A stretch of 37,005 bases of DNA from CAZPDM01 sp964585305 (GCA_964585305.1 CAZPDM010000038.1:1-37005); one strand, 5' to 3'; counted from the first letter of the stretch, positions 27,665-35,324 are shown. Numbers and translations are program-made. The notes: a model not told the origin generated them from the letters alone.

Positions 27665-29284
27665 TTAATATTGCTTTCTCCTTCGAGAGGAAGCAATACC
27701 TAATGCTTTGCGATATTTTGTTACAGTACGACGTGCTATTTCTAATCCAGATTTTTTCAATTTTTCTACAATCTCTTCATCGGATAGTGGATTATTTTTA
27801 TTTTCTTGTTGAATAATTTCATGTACACGCTGTTTCACAGATACTCGCGATTCATTTTCTCCATCTTTTTTATCAATACTGCCAGTAAAAAAGAACTTAA
27901 TAGGAAAAATTCCTCGTGGCGTTTGAATATATTTTTCTGCAATAGCACGACTTACAGTAGAAACATGTATTCCCAAAGCATTTGCTACTTCTTGCATCTT
28001 TAATGGTTTTAGATAATTGATTCCATGATCGAGAAAAAGTTTTTGATTTTTTACTAATTCAGAAACAACTCGATATAAAGTATTTTGACGTTGCTGGATG
28101 GCTTCAATAATTAATTTAGCAGAATCGATTTTCTTTTTAATAAAATCCTTTGCTTCTGCATCTTCTTTTGCTTTAGCATCTTCTTTAGCTATAATATCTT
28201 CAGATAAATTTTTATTTTCTAAATCTTCTTTTCTTTTTAAATCTTTTCCTTTATTTTCTTCCTTCTTTTTTAAATCTTTAGTACGAGCTTCTTCTTTTCC
28301 TATTTGTAGCAAATTAATGTAATAAGGATTGATATGTAATTGTGGCAAATATTCTTCTTCCATGCGAATAATATATTCGCCATCAATCATTTCCACAACA
28401 ACATCTGGCATAATGATATGAGATTGTTCTGTTGAATATTCTGAACCTGGCTTAGGATTTAATCTTTTAATCTCTTCAACAGCTAATTTAATATCATCAA
28501 TATTTCTTCCAATTTCTTTGGCAATTTTAGGATATCTATTATGATAAATATCCTCTAAATATTTTTCTATCAATTCCTTTTTTAAGGAATAATCAGGCTC
28601 ACCTTCTTTTAGCTGTAAAATTAAACACTCTTGGATATTTCTGGCTCCTATACCTGCTGGTTCTAATCTCTGAACATATCGAAGTGCTTCTTGGGCAAGC
28701 TCCAATGATGGTGTTGGTGTTATAGTATAAATAACTTCTTCTAATGAATACCGCAAATATCCATTTGCATCAATATTGAAAATGATTTGCTCGCCAATGG
28801 GCCGTAAATTTTCTGGGACATCAGATAATCGAAACTGCTGAAACAGGTTATCTTGGAGAGAAATAGGACGATCCGCACTATTTTGCATAGCTTCCATTTT
28901 TTTATCTTTATCGTCCCCTTTTTTTACAATTCGATCTTGATTATAAAACTCTTCCCAATCTCCATATTCAAGATTTTCAAAACTATTTAATTGTTCTTCA
29001 TCAAGGGTCGCTTCTTTATTTGATTCATCATTATTTTCTTCAAAAGAATCTTCCTCACGATTTAGATTGGAATCTTCTTCACTCTCCAATGTATCAACTG
29101 TTTCCAAAACAGGATTATTTTCTAATGCTTGCTGTATAAATGTTTGTAGTTCTAAAATTGGCATGGTCAAAATTTCAATTGATTGGATAATATGTGGAGC
29201 TATTCGCATCTCCATGTTCAGTTTTTGACCGATTTCCATGTTTAAGCTCATAGAACCAGCATGATTTCCTCTTTGTGGGTTCAT
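27665..29284 (-). CDS. rpoN: RNA polymerase sigma-54 factor
   Basis: Sigma-54 directs polymerase to -24/-12 promoters and needs an AAA+ activator for open-complex formation. The ATG at 29284 is preferred over one two codons upstream because AAGGGAG lies six bases before it and abuts the other. Region I is typical (RIAPHIIQSIEILTMPILEL, with QALENNPVLE after it). An acidic region II follows, then the core-binding and helix-turn-helix regions (MQEVANALGIHVSTVSRAIA). The RpoN box ARRTVTKYRKALGI near the C-terminus is intact. About 539 residues, longer than the usual 460-490. The excess is a Lys/Glu-rich repetitive insert at about 325-385 that sits within the core-binding domain. No enhancer-binding protein is encoded nearby and no -24/-12 site was found by eye. 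Confidence 0.95.
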   Translation of the reverse strand: MNPQRGNHAGSMSLNMEIGQKLNMEMRIAPHIIQSIEILTMPILELQTFIQQALENNPVLETVDTLESEEDSNLNREEDSFEENNDESNKEATLDEEQLNSFENLEYGDWEEFYNQDRIVKKGDDKDKKMEAMQNSADRPISLQDNLFQQFRLSDVPENLRPIGEQIIFNIDANGYLRYSLEEVIYTITPTPSLELAQEALRYVQRLEPAGIGARNIQECLILQLKEGEPDYSLKKELIEKYLEDIYHNRYPKIAKEIGRNIDDIKLAVEEIKRLNPKPGSEYSTEQSHIIMPDVVVEMIDGEYIIRMEEEYLPQLHINPYYINLLQIGKEEARTKDLKKKEENKGKDLKRKEDLENKNLSEDIIAKEDAKAKEDAEAKDFIKKKIDSAKLIIEAIQQRQNTLYRVVSELVKNQKLFLDHGINYLKPLKMQEVANALGIHVSTVSRAIAEKYIQTPRGIFPIKFFFTGSIDKKDGENESRVSVKQRVHEIIQQENKNNPLSDEEIVEKLKKSGLEIARRTVTKYRKALGIASSRRRKQY

Positions 29285-29290
29285 ATACAT

Positions 29291-29297
29291 CTCCCTT
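29291..29297 (-). promoter_or_regulatory. Ribosome binding site that decides the rpoN start
   Basis: AAGGGAG on the minus strand lies six bases from the ATG at 29284 but directly abuts the ATG at 29290, so only the downstream codon has a workable spacing. Confidence 0.75.
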
Positions 29298-29373
29298 CTT
29301 AAAAAATATTCTAAATTTTACTAAATATCACTTACTTAATTTATTTTCTCATAAATTTGATATTTTTGCAAAT

Positions 29374-29415
29374 AAAAAATGACAAGATATTCTCCAATAA
29401 GAGAAATATCTTATC
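29374..29415 (-). terminator. Intrinsic terminator upstream of rpoN
   Basis: An imperfect 14-bp stem (29381-29394 with 29401-29415, one bulge) is followed on the minus strand by ATTTTTTATT. It would end the recR transcript, or a small RNA from 29430-29560, before the rpoN promoter. Confidence 0.7.
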
Positions 29416-29430
29416 ATAAAAAATTACTGC

Positions 29431-29557
29431 TTGTGCTAGTTGGATAGGCATGAAAGAAACCAACCCGCCCGCTAAAAACAATTTTGAATTCATAAAAAAA
29501 CGTCCCAAACGAACGGGTTCAGTTCCCGGAAGTAAGTTTTCTTTTCAACTAGCACAA
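29431..29557. repeat. Inverted repeat enclosing a structured interval between recR and rpoN
   Basis: TTGTGCTAGTTG (29431-29442) and CAACTAGCACAA (29546-29557) are perfect 12-bp inverted repeats 103 bases apart. Inside, AAAGAAA/TTTCTTT and AACCCG/CGGGTT can extend the stem. On the plus strand a tRNA T-arm-like hairpin GGGTTCAGTTCCC is present. The interval is richer in G and C than its flanks. It may be a small RNA, a recR 3' UTR structure, or a small mobile repeat related in style to the MITE-like copies further right. Strand and role are undecided. Confidence 0.5.
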
Positions 29558-29581
29558 CCCGTAAAAATTATAAATTTTTGA
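29450..29581 (+). CDS. Possible 43-residue basic protein (antisense to the rpoN/recR genes)
   Basis: An ATG with GGA five bases upstream opens a 43-codon frame. It starts MKETNPPAKNNFEF, continues with a basic KKRPKRTGSVPGSK segment and ends VKIINF, overlapping the last 14 bases of recR on the opposite strand. The codon content is less AT-rich than the surroundings and the sequence is Pro/Lys/Arg-rich, like a nucleic-acid-binding peptide. It lies wholly inside the inverted-repeat interval described for 29431-29557, so the open frame may be accidental. A 50-codon frame also exists on the opposite strand. Confidence 0.3.
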   Translation: MKETNPPAKNNFEFIKKRPKRTGSVPGSKFSFQLAQPVKIINF

Positions 29582-30188
29582 CAGTTTTTCGATCATTTAA
29601 AGCATCTGTTAAAATAGCTTCATTTGCAAACTCAATGCTACTACCTGCTGAAATTCCACGAGCAATTCTTGAAATAGTAATAGGAAAATCTTTTAGTTTA
29701 TTCAATAAATATAATGAAGTTGTATCACCTTCAAGGGTTGGATTTGTAGCAAGAATTACTTCTCTCACCGGAGTTTGAGTAGAGAGGCTTTTTGAAATTC
29801 TTTCTGTTAAAGATTGAATAGTTAAGTCCTCAATATGTTCCCCTTCTAAGGGAGCAAAACGCCCCATCAAAACATGATAAACACCTTGATAGCATCCTGT
29901 TTTTTCAATAGCCCATAAATCCTTTGGTTGTTCTACAACACATATTATCCCAGCATCTCGACGTGGATTACGGCAAATATAACAAGGATCTTCTTCTGTA
30001 ATATGGAAACAGTTTTGGCAATGCTTAAGATTCTGCTTAACTTGACGTATTGAATCTGCTAAAGCCATAGCATCTTCATTAGATGATTTAAGTAAATGAA
30101 ATGCTAATCGTTCGGCTGTTTTAGCACCAACTCCTGGTAATTTTTCTAACTCTTCCAAAAGTTTTTTTAAAACATTAGGATAGTTCAT
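29568..30188 (-). CDS. recR: Recombination mediator protein RecR
   Basis: RecR (206 residues, normal length) works with RecO/RecF to load RecA on gapped DNA. The helix-hairpin-helix LPGVGAKTAERLAFHLL (17-33) is followed by a C4 zinc finger with Cys57, Cys60, Cys69 and Cys72. The Toprim domain starts at IICVVEQPKDLWAIE, with the acidic and Gly-rich residues and GRFAPLEGEHIE characteristic of RecR. The C-terminal region has RIARGISAGSSIEFANEAIL, close to the RecR consensus for the Walker-B-like part. It follows the B3/B4 protein gene after about 58 bases with a weak hairpin (GAAGATA/TATCTTC). No dnaX or YbaB gene, the usual neighbour of recR in many bacteria, is present. Confidence 0.95.
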   Translation of the reverse strand: MNYPNVLKKLLEELEKLPGVGAKTAERLAFHLLKSSNEDAMALADSIRQVKQNLKHCQNCFHITEEDPCYICRNPRRDAGIICVVEQPKDLWAIEKTGCYQGVYHVLMGRFAPLEGEHIEDLTIQSLTERISKSLSTQTPVREVILATNPTLEGDTTSLYLLNKLKDFPITISRIARGISAGSSIEFANEAILTDALNDRKTVKNL

Positions 30189-30246
30189 TTTTTATATAGA
30201 AGATACATGCCATATAAAATAAAGCTTATATCTTCCCCTTTTAAGG

Positions 30247-30921
30247 TTAAACAATTTGACTTCCAATAACTTCTCCGGTTGTCTCAGCAAACAAGTCTTG
30301 ACTTTCTAATAATATATTTTGTAATTTCTCACAAGTGCCTGGAGGTACTGAATAGTAAATAACCATCGCAATATTAGTACTTTCTGGTATAGTTTTGGTG
30401 GCTAAAGAATCTTTTACTGGAGTTATCATAGGAAGTTCTTGGTTATCTCTAATTCCATATCCACAAATTAAATCTTCAAGATCTAAAGTTTGCCCTGCAC
30501 TATTAAAAATATATGATTCTTGCGATTTTCCAAGCCGGAAACGATATTGCTTTGTCTTAGCTAAATCTATATCCCAAAGAGAAATTGGAACCATATATTT
30601 CAACGAAAGATAGTTAATAATATCGACAACAGCGTTAATGCGAGGAAATTGATTCTGTGCAGCTTCCCTTAATAAATATTCTGAAGCAGGTTTACTACGT
30701 CCAGTAGGACGATATTTCCCATTTCGAAGCATATCACGACTAGCTTGTCTCATTTCTTCATCTTGAGACGATAAAGGCTGTCTTCGAATTTCTAACAAGT
30801 TTTTTAGGCTATCTTCTAGTTTAGGTTGTGGCAGCCCCAATTTTACTCTATGAACAACAACAAGCCCTAGACGAATATCTTCCCTCGTTAGAGCATTTTC
30901 AAAAAAATATTCTTTAATCAT
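30247..30921 (-). CDS. Stand-alone B3/B4 (tRNA-binding/editing-like) domain protein
   Basis: A 224-residue protein starting at the ATG at 30921, which has GGAG eight or nine bases upstream; a TTG five codons before it is less likely. The core is the B3/B4 fold of phenylalanyl-tRNA synthetase beta: RINAVVDIINYLSLKYMVP (about 120-139), then ISLWDIDLAKT and a strand-turn pattern with LRxG-like RFRLGKSQES, a segment with DLEDLICGY, and a final pair of strands. In PheRS this domain edits Tyr-tRNA-Phe; free-standing copies are common in bacteria and archaea, with uncertain substrates. No synthetase catalytic motifs are present. It is downstream of pilT and upstream of recR on the same strand, with gaps of 36 bases to pilT and 58 bases to recR. 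Confidence 0.75.
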   Translation of the reverse strand: MIKEYFFENALTREDIRLGLVVVHRVKLGLPQPKLEDSLKNLLEIRRQPLSSQDEEMRQASRDMLRNGKYRPTGRSKPASEYLLREAAQNQFPRINAVVDIINYLSLKYMVPISLWDIDLAKTKQYRFRLGKSQESYIFNSAGQTLDLEDLICGYGIRDNQELPMITPVKDSLATKTIPESTNIAMVIYYSVPPGTCEKLQNILLESQDLFAETTGEVIGSQIV

Positions 30922-30957
30922 CAAGTTTCTCTCCAAAACAATATCCCAAAATAACTG

Positions 30958-32067
30958 CTAACCTCCAACGAGTCCACTATCAGACAAGAAAATTCCTTTA
31001 AGGTTCATTTTCAATTGTTCAGGATTATGAGATATTCCAAGAGCAACTTTTTCAGAAACAAGACCATCTTTAATTCTACGATACAAAGATTGATTGAAAT
31101 CGCACATTCCTTCTTCTTCTGAAACTCGAATAATATCCCCAATCTTTTTTTCATTTTCTTGCTCGATCAATTTCTGAATTGTTGCATTCATAACCATGAT
31201 TTCGTGGATAGGAACACGTCCTTTGCCATCTTGAGTTGGAGCTAATTTTTGGCAAATCAGTGAGCGAAGATTAAATGCTAACGATTTTCTAATACCTAAT
31301 CGATCTTCTGCTGGAAAAATATCATACACACGACTAAAAGTTTGAACAACGGTTGAGCTATGAAGAGTTCCAAAAACTAAATGACCTGTTTCAGCAGCAG
31401 TTAAAGCAGTCATAAAAGTCTCACGATCGCGCATTTCTCCAATTAAAATCACATCTGGGTTTTGGCGAACTACAGCACGCAAAGCATGCTCAAAAGAAAT
31501 CACATCTATTCCTACTTCACGTTGGTTAATAAAAGCTCGTTCATCTTCATAAGTGTATTCAATTGGATCTTCAATTGTAACAATATGGCATCGGCGATTC
31601 TTATTGATGTGTTGGATCATTGTTGCCAGTGTTGTTGACTTTCCACTTCCAGTTACCCCACAAACAAGTACAAGTCCTTGTTGAAACATCGCAATCTTTT
31701 CTAATACTGGAGGAAGATTCAATTCCGTAAAACTAGGAATTGTTGCATTAACACGACGTGCTACTAAACTTAAAAATCCACGTTGTCGAAAAATATTTAA
31801 TCGAAAGCGACAAAGACCAGGAACATTATAAGCTAAGTCCAAATCGCCATCTTTTTTAAAATCTTTTAGTTGGTCGGAAGTTAAAATAGCTTGGATCATC
31901 CTTTCAATATCGCTATTTTGTAAAGGACGTGCATCAAGAGTCTTCATTGTCCCTTTCATACGCAAAATTGGTGGCGCATTCACTTTTAGTAGTAAATCTG
32001 ATGCAAGATGCTTTGCTGCTAATTCAAATAAAACGTGGAGTTGTTGTTGGCTAGTTGCTTCTAGCAT
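30958..32067 (-). CDS. pilT: Type IV pilus retraction ATPase PilT
   Basis: PilT hexamers depolymerise type IV pili at the inner membrane, driving twitching and DNA uptake. This 369-residue protein is of standard length. The N-terminal PAS-like domain leads to Walker A GVTGSGKS (137-144), the Asp box IEDPIEY, Walker B ILIGEMRD and the His box TGHLVFGTLHS. The C-terminal part has DGKGRVPIHEIMV and ends in a retraction-type tail (GIFLSDSGLVGG). PilU would be the alternative; the balance of motifs favours PilT. AGAGGA lies seven bases before the ATG, inside the end of the upstream FtsB-like gene, with a 17-base overlap. No pilin or pilB gene is in view. Confidence 0.92.
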   Translation of the reverse strand: MLEATSQQQLHVLFELAAKHLASDLLLKVNAPPILRMKGTMKTLDARPLQNSDIERMIQAILTSDQLKDFKKDGDLDLAYNVPGLCRFRLNIFRQRGFLSLVARRVNATIPSFTELNLPPVLEKIAMFQQGLVLVCGVTGSGKSTTLATMIQHINKNRRCHIVTIEDPIEYTYEDERAFINQREVGIDVISFEHALRAVVRQNPDVILIGEMRDRETFMTALTAAETGHLVFGTLHSSTVVQTFSRVYDIFPAEDRLGIRKSLAFNLRSLICQKLAPTQDGKGRVPIHEIMVMNATIQKLIEQENEKKIGDIIRVSEEEGMCDFNQSLYRRIKDGLVSEKVALGISHNPEQLKMNLKGIFLSDSGLVGG

Positions 32068-32338
32068 GAGTTTCCTCTTTTAAAATAATTTCATTCTTAC
32101 GAGCAAAATGAAAATTTTCTCGCAATAAAAATTCAGCATAAAATGAATCTTGATCTAAAATTTTAAGATGATTGATATAAAAATTTTTTTTCTGAATCAA
32201 AATATTTACTTCTTTTTGCAAAAGTTCTGTCTTTTTTTTTAGTTCCATGTTTTGTTGCCAAGTCGGAACAATCATTACGATGGTAATAATTAAAATAAAT
32301 AGCATCAAAAAAGCAAGAAAAAAATAATTTGATTTCAT
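32051..32338 (-). CDS. FtsB/DivIC-like septum-formation protein
   Basis: A 95-residue single-pass protein: a short cytoplasmic start, a TM helix (about 6-25, PTWQQ after it), a coiled coil (about 30-60) and a terminal motif LKILDQDSFYAEFLLRENF..KNEIIL. The latter follows the FtsB/DivIC pattern of an Asp/Tyr/Glu..Arg segment and a (G/N)E(I/V) ending. The family bridges FtsL and FtsQ in the division complex. The start is taken at ATG 32338; a TTG at 32350 is four codons upstream. The stop overlaps PilT by 17 bases. There is no other division gene in the window, so the family assignment rests on topology and motif only. Confidence 0.65.
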   Translation of the reverse strand: MKSNYFFLAFLMLFILIITIVMIVPTWQQNMELKKKTELLQKEVNILIQKKNFYINHLKILDQDSFYAEFLLRENFHFARKNEIILKEETHARSN

Positions 32339-32373
32339 GGTTTTGTCCAAATATATATATTTCGTAGTTTCTA

Positions 32374-32406
32374 TAATATATCTCGTAGAGACTACGAGAT
32401 ATATTA
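32374..32406. repeat. Perfect 15-bp inverted repeat between GTPase and FtsB-like genes
   Basis: TAATATATCTCGTAG (32374-32388) pairs without mismatch with 32392-32406 around AGA. It begins one base after the GTPase stop on the minus strand. No T-tract follows, so it is probably not an intrinsic terminator. A related half-site, ACTACGAAATATATATA, lies just downstream. It could be an operator, an mRNA-processing hairpin or a repeat-family member. Confidence 0.7.
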
Positions 32407-32407
32407 C

Positions 32408-33400
32408 TTAATTTTCTAATAATTCAATGATATTTTTATCTTCTAATTCAAAATCTGTTGGAATTCTTTGTCCATCTGTAAAACGAGGACAATTCCAAAT
32501 TTTAGCAGCTTTAACTTTAGCTGCTAAATCTTTATGAATTTTAGCTGCTAAATCAAAAATTGTGCTGCCACGATCTAAAATAATGGGTTCGGGATCAAAT
32601 TTTTTTCCTGGAGCCTTGGGATAAATTCGTATAATTTCCAAAGCATCAAAAATTTTACGTTTTAAAGTATCTATATTATGCCCAGTATTTGCAGACACCT
32701 CTAATAAGTTAAAACGTTTTGAATATACTTCGTTAACAAACTCACAAATAATTTCATGTCCATCAATATCGCATTTGTTTCCAATAAGAATAGATTGTTG
32801 GGTTTCTACAAATTCAGGCAATTCTGGGTTCTCATCGCAATCGCCAATCAGATATAAACTTTGCTCATGTAAAAAATTTTCAACAGTTTCTATGTCTTTT
32901 AAGACATCATCATTTGTCATATCAATTAGAAAAACACCAACATCCCCAGATCTTATAATTCCTGGCATCCAAGGATCTTTATGCTCTTCTGAAATAGCAG
33001 GTGTATCCACAAGTTGAACAACAATATCTTCAAACTTCATCATAGCCGGTTGGGGAATACGTGTTGTAAAAGGATAGTCAGCAACTTTAAGTTGCTGGCC
33101 TGTCAACTTAGAGAGCAACGAAGATTTGCCACTATTTGGCGGTCCAAAAAAAACTACTTGGCGATGTCCATGCTTATCTACAGAATACGACTGTGTTGCA
33201 CCCTTTTTACTGCCTTTTGCATCTCCCTTTTTTAATTCAGATATCTTACGACGTAGCTCTCCCTGAATTTTATTGGTACCTTTATGTTTAGGCAGTTCAC
33301 GTAACATAATAATCAAACGTTCTAATTTTTCCTCAGATGTCTTAGCCTGTTTATATTTTTCTTCGGCTTCTTTATATTGAGGAGTAAGATTTGCTGGCAT
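32408..33400 (-). CDS. DRG/Obg-like GTPase with TGS domain
   Basis: A 330-residue cytoplasmic P-loop GTPase. The N-terminal ~75 residues are Lys/Glu-rich and helical, as in DRG-like proteins. G1 is GPPNSGKS (86-93), the switch-I region has DYPFTTRIPQPAMM, G3 is DTPA, and G4 is NKCD. The C-terminus (~255-330) is a TGS domain, with DRGSTIFDLAAKIHKDL and a final D..IIELLEN. Such proteins interact with ribosomes or tRNA-related processes; bacterial DRG-like forms are poorly studied. No Obg N-terminal glycine-rich domain is present. The next gene is separated by the perfect 15-bp inverted repeat and the previous one by a MITE-like repeat. Confidence 0.85.
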   Translation of the reverse strand: MPANLTPQYKEAEEKYKQAKTSEEKLERLIIMLRELPKHKGTNKIQGELRRKISELKKGDAKGSKKGATQSYSVDKHGHRQVVFFGPPNSGKSSLLSKLTGQQLKVADYPFTTRIPQPAMMKFEDIVVQLVDTPAISEEHKDPWMPGIIRSGDVGVFLIDMTNDDVLKDIETVENFLHEQSLYLIGDCDENPELPEFVETQQSILIGNKCDIDGHEIICEFVNEVYSKRFNLLEVSANTGHNIDTLKRKIFDALEIIRIYPKAPGKKFDPEPIILDRGSTIFDLAAKIHKDLAAKVKAAKIWNCPRFTDGQRIPTDFELEDKNIIELLEN

Positions 33401-33436
33401 AAAAACTCCTAATATTTATAAAAAACAAATTTTTTC

Positions 33437-33641
33437 TAAATGAATGGACAAAAGTTTTTAGACTAAAAAAATATGCCAATTACGTTTTTGATATCTAACT
33501 GTGAGGAATTGAACCCGCACACTATACATTTTTATTTTGTTAGCGTTAGCATTTATAAATGTGCGGGTTAATTCCTAGTTTACTTAGCTAGAACGGAATG
33601 TATAATAAATTTTAACCCAAATACTTTTGACAACTTACTCA
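33437..33641. repeat. MITE-like repeat, copy A
   Basis: A ~205-bp non-coding element with an imperfect terminal inverted repeat of about 26 bp: the left end starts TAAATGAATGGACAAAAGTT, and the right end reads TGAGTAAGTTGTCAAAAGTA on the other strand. It has a nested inverted repeat (33504-33520 with 33561-33576). It shares the ends, the nested arms and GGAATGTATAATAAATT with copy B. No ORF. It separates ugd from the GTPase gene. On the minus strand a T-arm-like GGGTTCAATTCC and a TAGCTAAGT segment resemble degenerate tRNA boxes. Confidence 0.85.
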
Positions 33642-33764
33642 TTCAGAAAAATGAACTAATTTAGGCTTTCCAAGTGGATATACATTAAATCCTATTTCAT
33701 ACTCATTCAGAAAAATGAACTAATTTAGGTTTTCCAAGTGGATATACATTAAATCCTATTTCAT
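33637..33764. repeat. 64-bp tandem duplication of the ugd 3' end
   Basis: Bases 33637-33700 and 33701-33764 are identical except for one C/T change (33665 versus 33729). The right copy is the true end of the dehydrogenase gene, including its stop; the left copy repeats the final 20 codons downstream of that stop. The left copy abuts, and overlaps by a few bases, the right end of MITE-like copy A. Confidence 0.95.
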
Positions 33765-35079
33765 AGATTTTCTGGTGATCTAAAATATTTCGTCCATCAA
33801 AAATAAATGCAGGTTTTTCCATACTTTCATAAATTGCTTGATAATCTAAAGTACGATAAATATCCCATTCTGTCATAATTGCTAGAGCATGAGCATCTTT
33901 TGTTGCTTTATAAGGATCTATTTCAAAAATAATATCTTTTTCAATATCTTGCAAATCTTTCTTTGCATTATCCAAAGCCTTAGGATCTGTGATAATAACT
34001 TGAGCATGTTCTTGATGCAATTCGCGGGCAATCCGAATAGAAGAGCTTTCTCTAGTATCACCCGTATTCGCTTTAAATGCAAAGCCTAATAAAGTAATAC
34101 GTTTGCCAGCCACAGTATTAAACATTGCATCTAACATTCGTCTGATAAAACGGCTACGTTGATATTCATTCATCAGAACAACTTGTTCCCAATAACTGGC
34201 AACTTCTTTGAGTCCATGATATTCACAAAGATATACCAGATTTAAAATATCTTTCTTAAAACACGAGCCTCCAAAACCTACACTTGGTTTTAAGAATGGC
34301 ATTCCAATACGAGAATCCATACCAATTGCTTTACCTACTTCTTCAATATTTGCTCCGGTTATTTCACAAAATGCTGTAAGACTATTGATGGAACTAATTC
34401 TTTGCGCTAAAAAAGCATTGGCTGCAAGTTTAGACATTTCGCTAGACCAAATATTTGTAGTGATAATTCTTTCTCGTGGAACCCAATGTTGATAGAGTTC
34501 AACAAGTTCTTCAATTGCTTTTTTGCCAGTTGCAGTTTCATGTCCACCAATTAAAACTCTATCCGCTTTTTCCAAATCTTTAATTGCCGATCCTTCGGCT
34601 AAAAATTCAGGGTTGGAAAGAACTTCAAAGTGAATACTAGAATTGTTTGCTTGTAAAATACGCTCCATCGCAACAGCAGTTTGAACCGGAACCGTGCTTT
34701 TTTCTACAATAATTTTATTGGTTTTAGAATATTTAACAATTTCACGAGCTGTTTTTTCCCAATATTGTAAGTCCGCAGCTTTTCCAGCTCCTAAGCCAAA
34801 AGTTTTAGTAGGTGTATTTACACTAACAAAAATAATATCGGATTTTCCAATCCAATATGGAATATCTGTCGAAAAAATTAAGTTTTTATTTTTAGTAGCT
34901 TCTACCAATTCTTCTAACCCAGGCTCATAAATAGGAAGTGGTCCATTTTGCCAAGCCTGAATTCTCTGCTCGTTAATATCAACTACTACAACTTGATATT
35001 CCGGGCATTTTTTAGCAATCATCGCCATAGTTGGACCGCCTACATAGCCAGCCCCAATTCCTAATATTGTTTTTTGCAT
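33703..35079 (-). CDS. ugd: UDP-glucose 6-dehydrogenase, eukaryotic-like type
   Basis: Oxidises UDP-glucose to UDP-glucuronate with two NAD+, a precursor for capsule, exopolysaccharide and modified lipids. 458 residues, with the GxGxxG dinucleotide motif GIGAGYVGGP (7-16), and the catalytic Cys273 in GFGGSCFKKD. The sequence closely tracks animal UGDH throughout: PIYEPGLEELVEATKNKNL, VSVNTPTKTFGLGAGKAADL, LSNPEFLAEGSAIKDL, WSSEMSKLAANAFLAQRISS and GFAFKANTGDTRESSS. Catalytic Cys numbering differs by only three from the human enzyme. Typical bacterial Ugd proteins are shorter and diverge in these segments. It lies 22 bases after a small membrane-protein gene, with AAAGGA before the ATG. The 3' end has been duplicated in tandem. 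Confidence 0.95.
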   Translation of the reverse strand: MQKTILGIGAGYVGGPTMAMIAKKCPEYQVVVVDINEQRIQAWQNGPLPIYEPGLEELVEATKNKNLIFSTDIPYWIGKSDIIFVSVNTPTKTFGLGAGKAADLQYWEKTAREIVKYSKTNKIIVEKSTVPVQTAVAMERILQANNSSIHFEVLSNPEFLAEGSAIKDLEKADRVLIGGHETATGKKAIEELVELYQHWVPRERIITTNIWSSEMSKLAANAFLAQRISSINSLTAFCEITGANIEEVGKAIGMDSRIGMPFLKPSVGFGGSCFKKDILNLVYLCEYHGLKEVASYWEQVVLMNEYQRSRFIRRMLDAMFNTVAGKRITLLGFAFKANTGDTRESSSIRIARELHQEHAQVIITDPKALDNAKKDLQDIEKDIIFEIDPYKATKDAHALAIMTEWDIYRTLDYQAIYESMEKPAFIFDGRNILDHQKIYEIGFNVYPLGKPKLVHFSE

Positions 35080-35101
35080 TTACAATCCTTTTAAGAAATT
35101 C

Positions 35102-35242
35102 TTATTTTTGTGCTTTTCCAATTTTTCTTATCCAAAGGAAAAAATCAAAGGTAGCTGCGCCTAAATATAATAAACTAAAAATACTAACAATTATAACCAC
35201 AAAGCCCATCCAATATCTCATCAACCAAAAAAATATATCCAT
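35102..35242 (-). CDS. 46-residue single-TM membrane protein upstream of ugd
   Basis: A small gene with a good ribosome binding site (AGGA, seven bases before the ATG). The product starts MDIFFWLMRYWMGFVV, has one long hydrophobic helix of about 25 residues and an aromatic-rich FDFFLWIRK after it, and ends in a basic tail (KIGKAQK). It is placed 22 bases before ugd on the same strand, so it is probably cotranscribed and translated. Small TM proteins next to nucleotide-sugar enzymes are not a recognised family to me; it may regulate or localise the dehydrogenase, or merely share the transcript. Confidence 0.6.
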   Translation of the reverse strand: MDIFFWLMRYWMGFVVIIVSIFSLLYLGAATFDFFLWIRKIGKAQK

Positions 35243-35324
35243 GATATTTCCTAAAAAAGTTTTTTCTTGATTCTAAAGTCATATTTTTCTATAGTATAAT
35301 AAATTTCTTTTATTAAATCAAATA

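Noticed and set aside
27806..28322. Plus-strand open frames opposite rpoN
   Set aside because: Ser/Phe/Leu-rich low-complexity sequences that mirror the Lys/Glu-rich rpoN insert; they are shadows of the real gene.
29431..29557. Bacterial signal-recognition-particle RNA
   Set aside because: TTCAGTTCCCGGAAGTAAG looks a little like the 4.5S loop, but bases after GGAA cannot pair with those before it, so helix 8 cannot form.
30189..30246. Terminator between the B3/B4 and recR genes
   Set aside because: A GAAGATA/TATCTTC pairing has a loop that is too long and no T-tract on the minus strand.
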